Positions 13,808 to 13,885 of a stretch of 13,885 bases of DNA are shown here, one piece after another. The notes under the pieces are model-generated. The model saw only the letters and a list, made by a program, of their open reading frames with translations, did no database searches and had not been told where the DNA came from. Within the stretch, counting starts at the first letter, position 1, and every line of letters begins with the position of its first letter. The stretch is from NCBI GenBank assembly GCA_003133265.1, contig PKWQ01000446.1:1-13885 (forward strand), in the 5' to 3' direction. This DNA comes from Acetobacteraceae bacterium. Lineage in GTDB: Bacteria; Pseudomonadota; Alphaproteobacteria; Acetobacterales; Acetobacteraceae. The position numbers and the translations under genes are program-made.

Positions 13808-13885
13808 GCGCGATGCTGAGCGTGCGCAACCTGTCGGTGCGCTACGGCGATCTGGTCGGCGTGGCCGACGTGTCGCTGGAGGTGG
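13804..13885 (+). CDS. LivF-type ABC transporter ATP-binding protein, 5' fragment
   Basis: The first 27 codons of a gene that runs off the right edge. The ATG at 13804 overlaps the preceding stop as ATGA; a second in-frame ATG at 13813 is an equally good start. The residues LSVRNLSVRYGDLVGVADVSLEV form the first beta strands and A-loop (Tyr of VRYGD) of an ABC ATPase. They resemble LivF, the second ATPase of branched-chain amino acid importers, which usually follows livG directly with such an overlap. In most alphaproteobacteria rpoN would follow lptB here, so this gene supports the view that the sequence from the junction onward belongs to a liv-type operon. The fragment is too short to exclude another ABC ATPase. 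Confidence 0.65.
   Translation, partial: MSAMLSVRNLSVRYGDLVGVADVSLEV

Noticed and set aside
1..13885. CRISPR arrays, insertion sequences, integrases, phage genes or toxin-antitoxin pairs
   Set aside because: No regularly spaced repeats, transposase-like frames or terminal inverted repeats were found; outside the right-hand junction the gene content is ordinary chromosomal housekeeping.

Overview
The window is about 14 kb of GC-rich DNA, with strong C/G preference at third codon positions. It comes from an alphaproteobacterium, most likely an acetic-acid-bacterium relative (Acetobacteraceae/Rhodospirillales). The grounds for this are an FzlA-type division protein, a NDUFA9-like complex I protein, a GltB/GltD pair of Azospirillum type, a short RNase D without HRDC domains, and the kdsD-lptC-lptA-lptB gene order. 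The family placement is inferred from protein resemblance; no search was run.

Layout. At the left edge is the 5' end of a minus-strand YeeZ-like NAD(P) protein. It diverges, across 45 nt, from a plus-strand membrane-anchored TPR protein. Next comes a minus-strand block read right to left: a NDUFA9-like SDR protein (8175-9122), a 230-nt control region, gltD, gltB and fzlA. This block joins glutamate synthesis (GOGAT) to a gene for FtsZ/constriction control. Transcription then turns to the plus strand: tRNA-Leu(CAG) with an encoded CCA end, a minimal RNase D, and, after a 168-nt control region, kdsD-lptC-lptA-lptB. That last group makes the Kdo precursor (arabinose-5-phosphate) and builds the LPS transport bridge. 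Its genes are joined by ATGA/GTGA overlaps.

The most unusual feature is at the right end. The gene in the lptB position is a chimera. Its first ~165 residues, through the ABC signature, are typical LptB. From the Walker B region onward it reads as a LivG-type branched-chain amino acid transporter ATPase. It is followed, with a 4-nt overlap, by the start of a LivF-type ATPase. The fusion is in frame and keeps all the ATPase motifs. Either the genome recombined between lptB and livG at their shared signature-helix sequence, or the assembly is misjoined there.

Smaller points of interest are an exact 15-bp tandem duplication at the kdsD/lptC junction that creates a bridging mini-ORF, a perfect 8-bp hairpin between tRNA-Leu and the RNase D gene, and a palindrome inside an over-long spacer in front of gltD. 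No insertion sequences, CRISPR arrays or phage genes are visible, and no gene-free stretch exceeds 300 nt.
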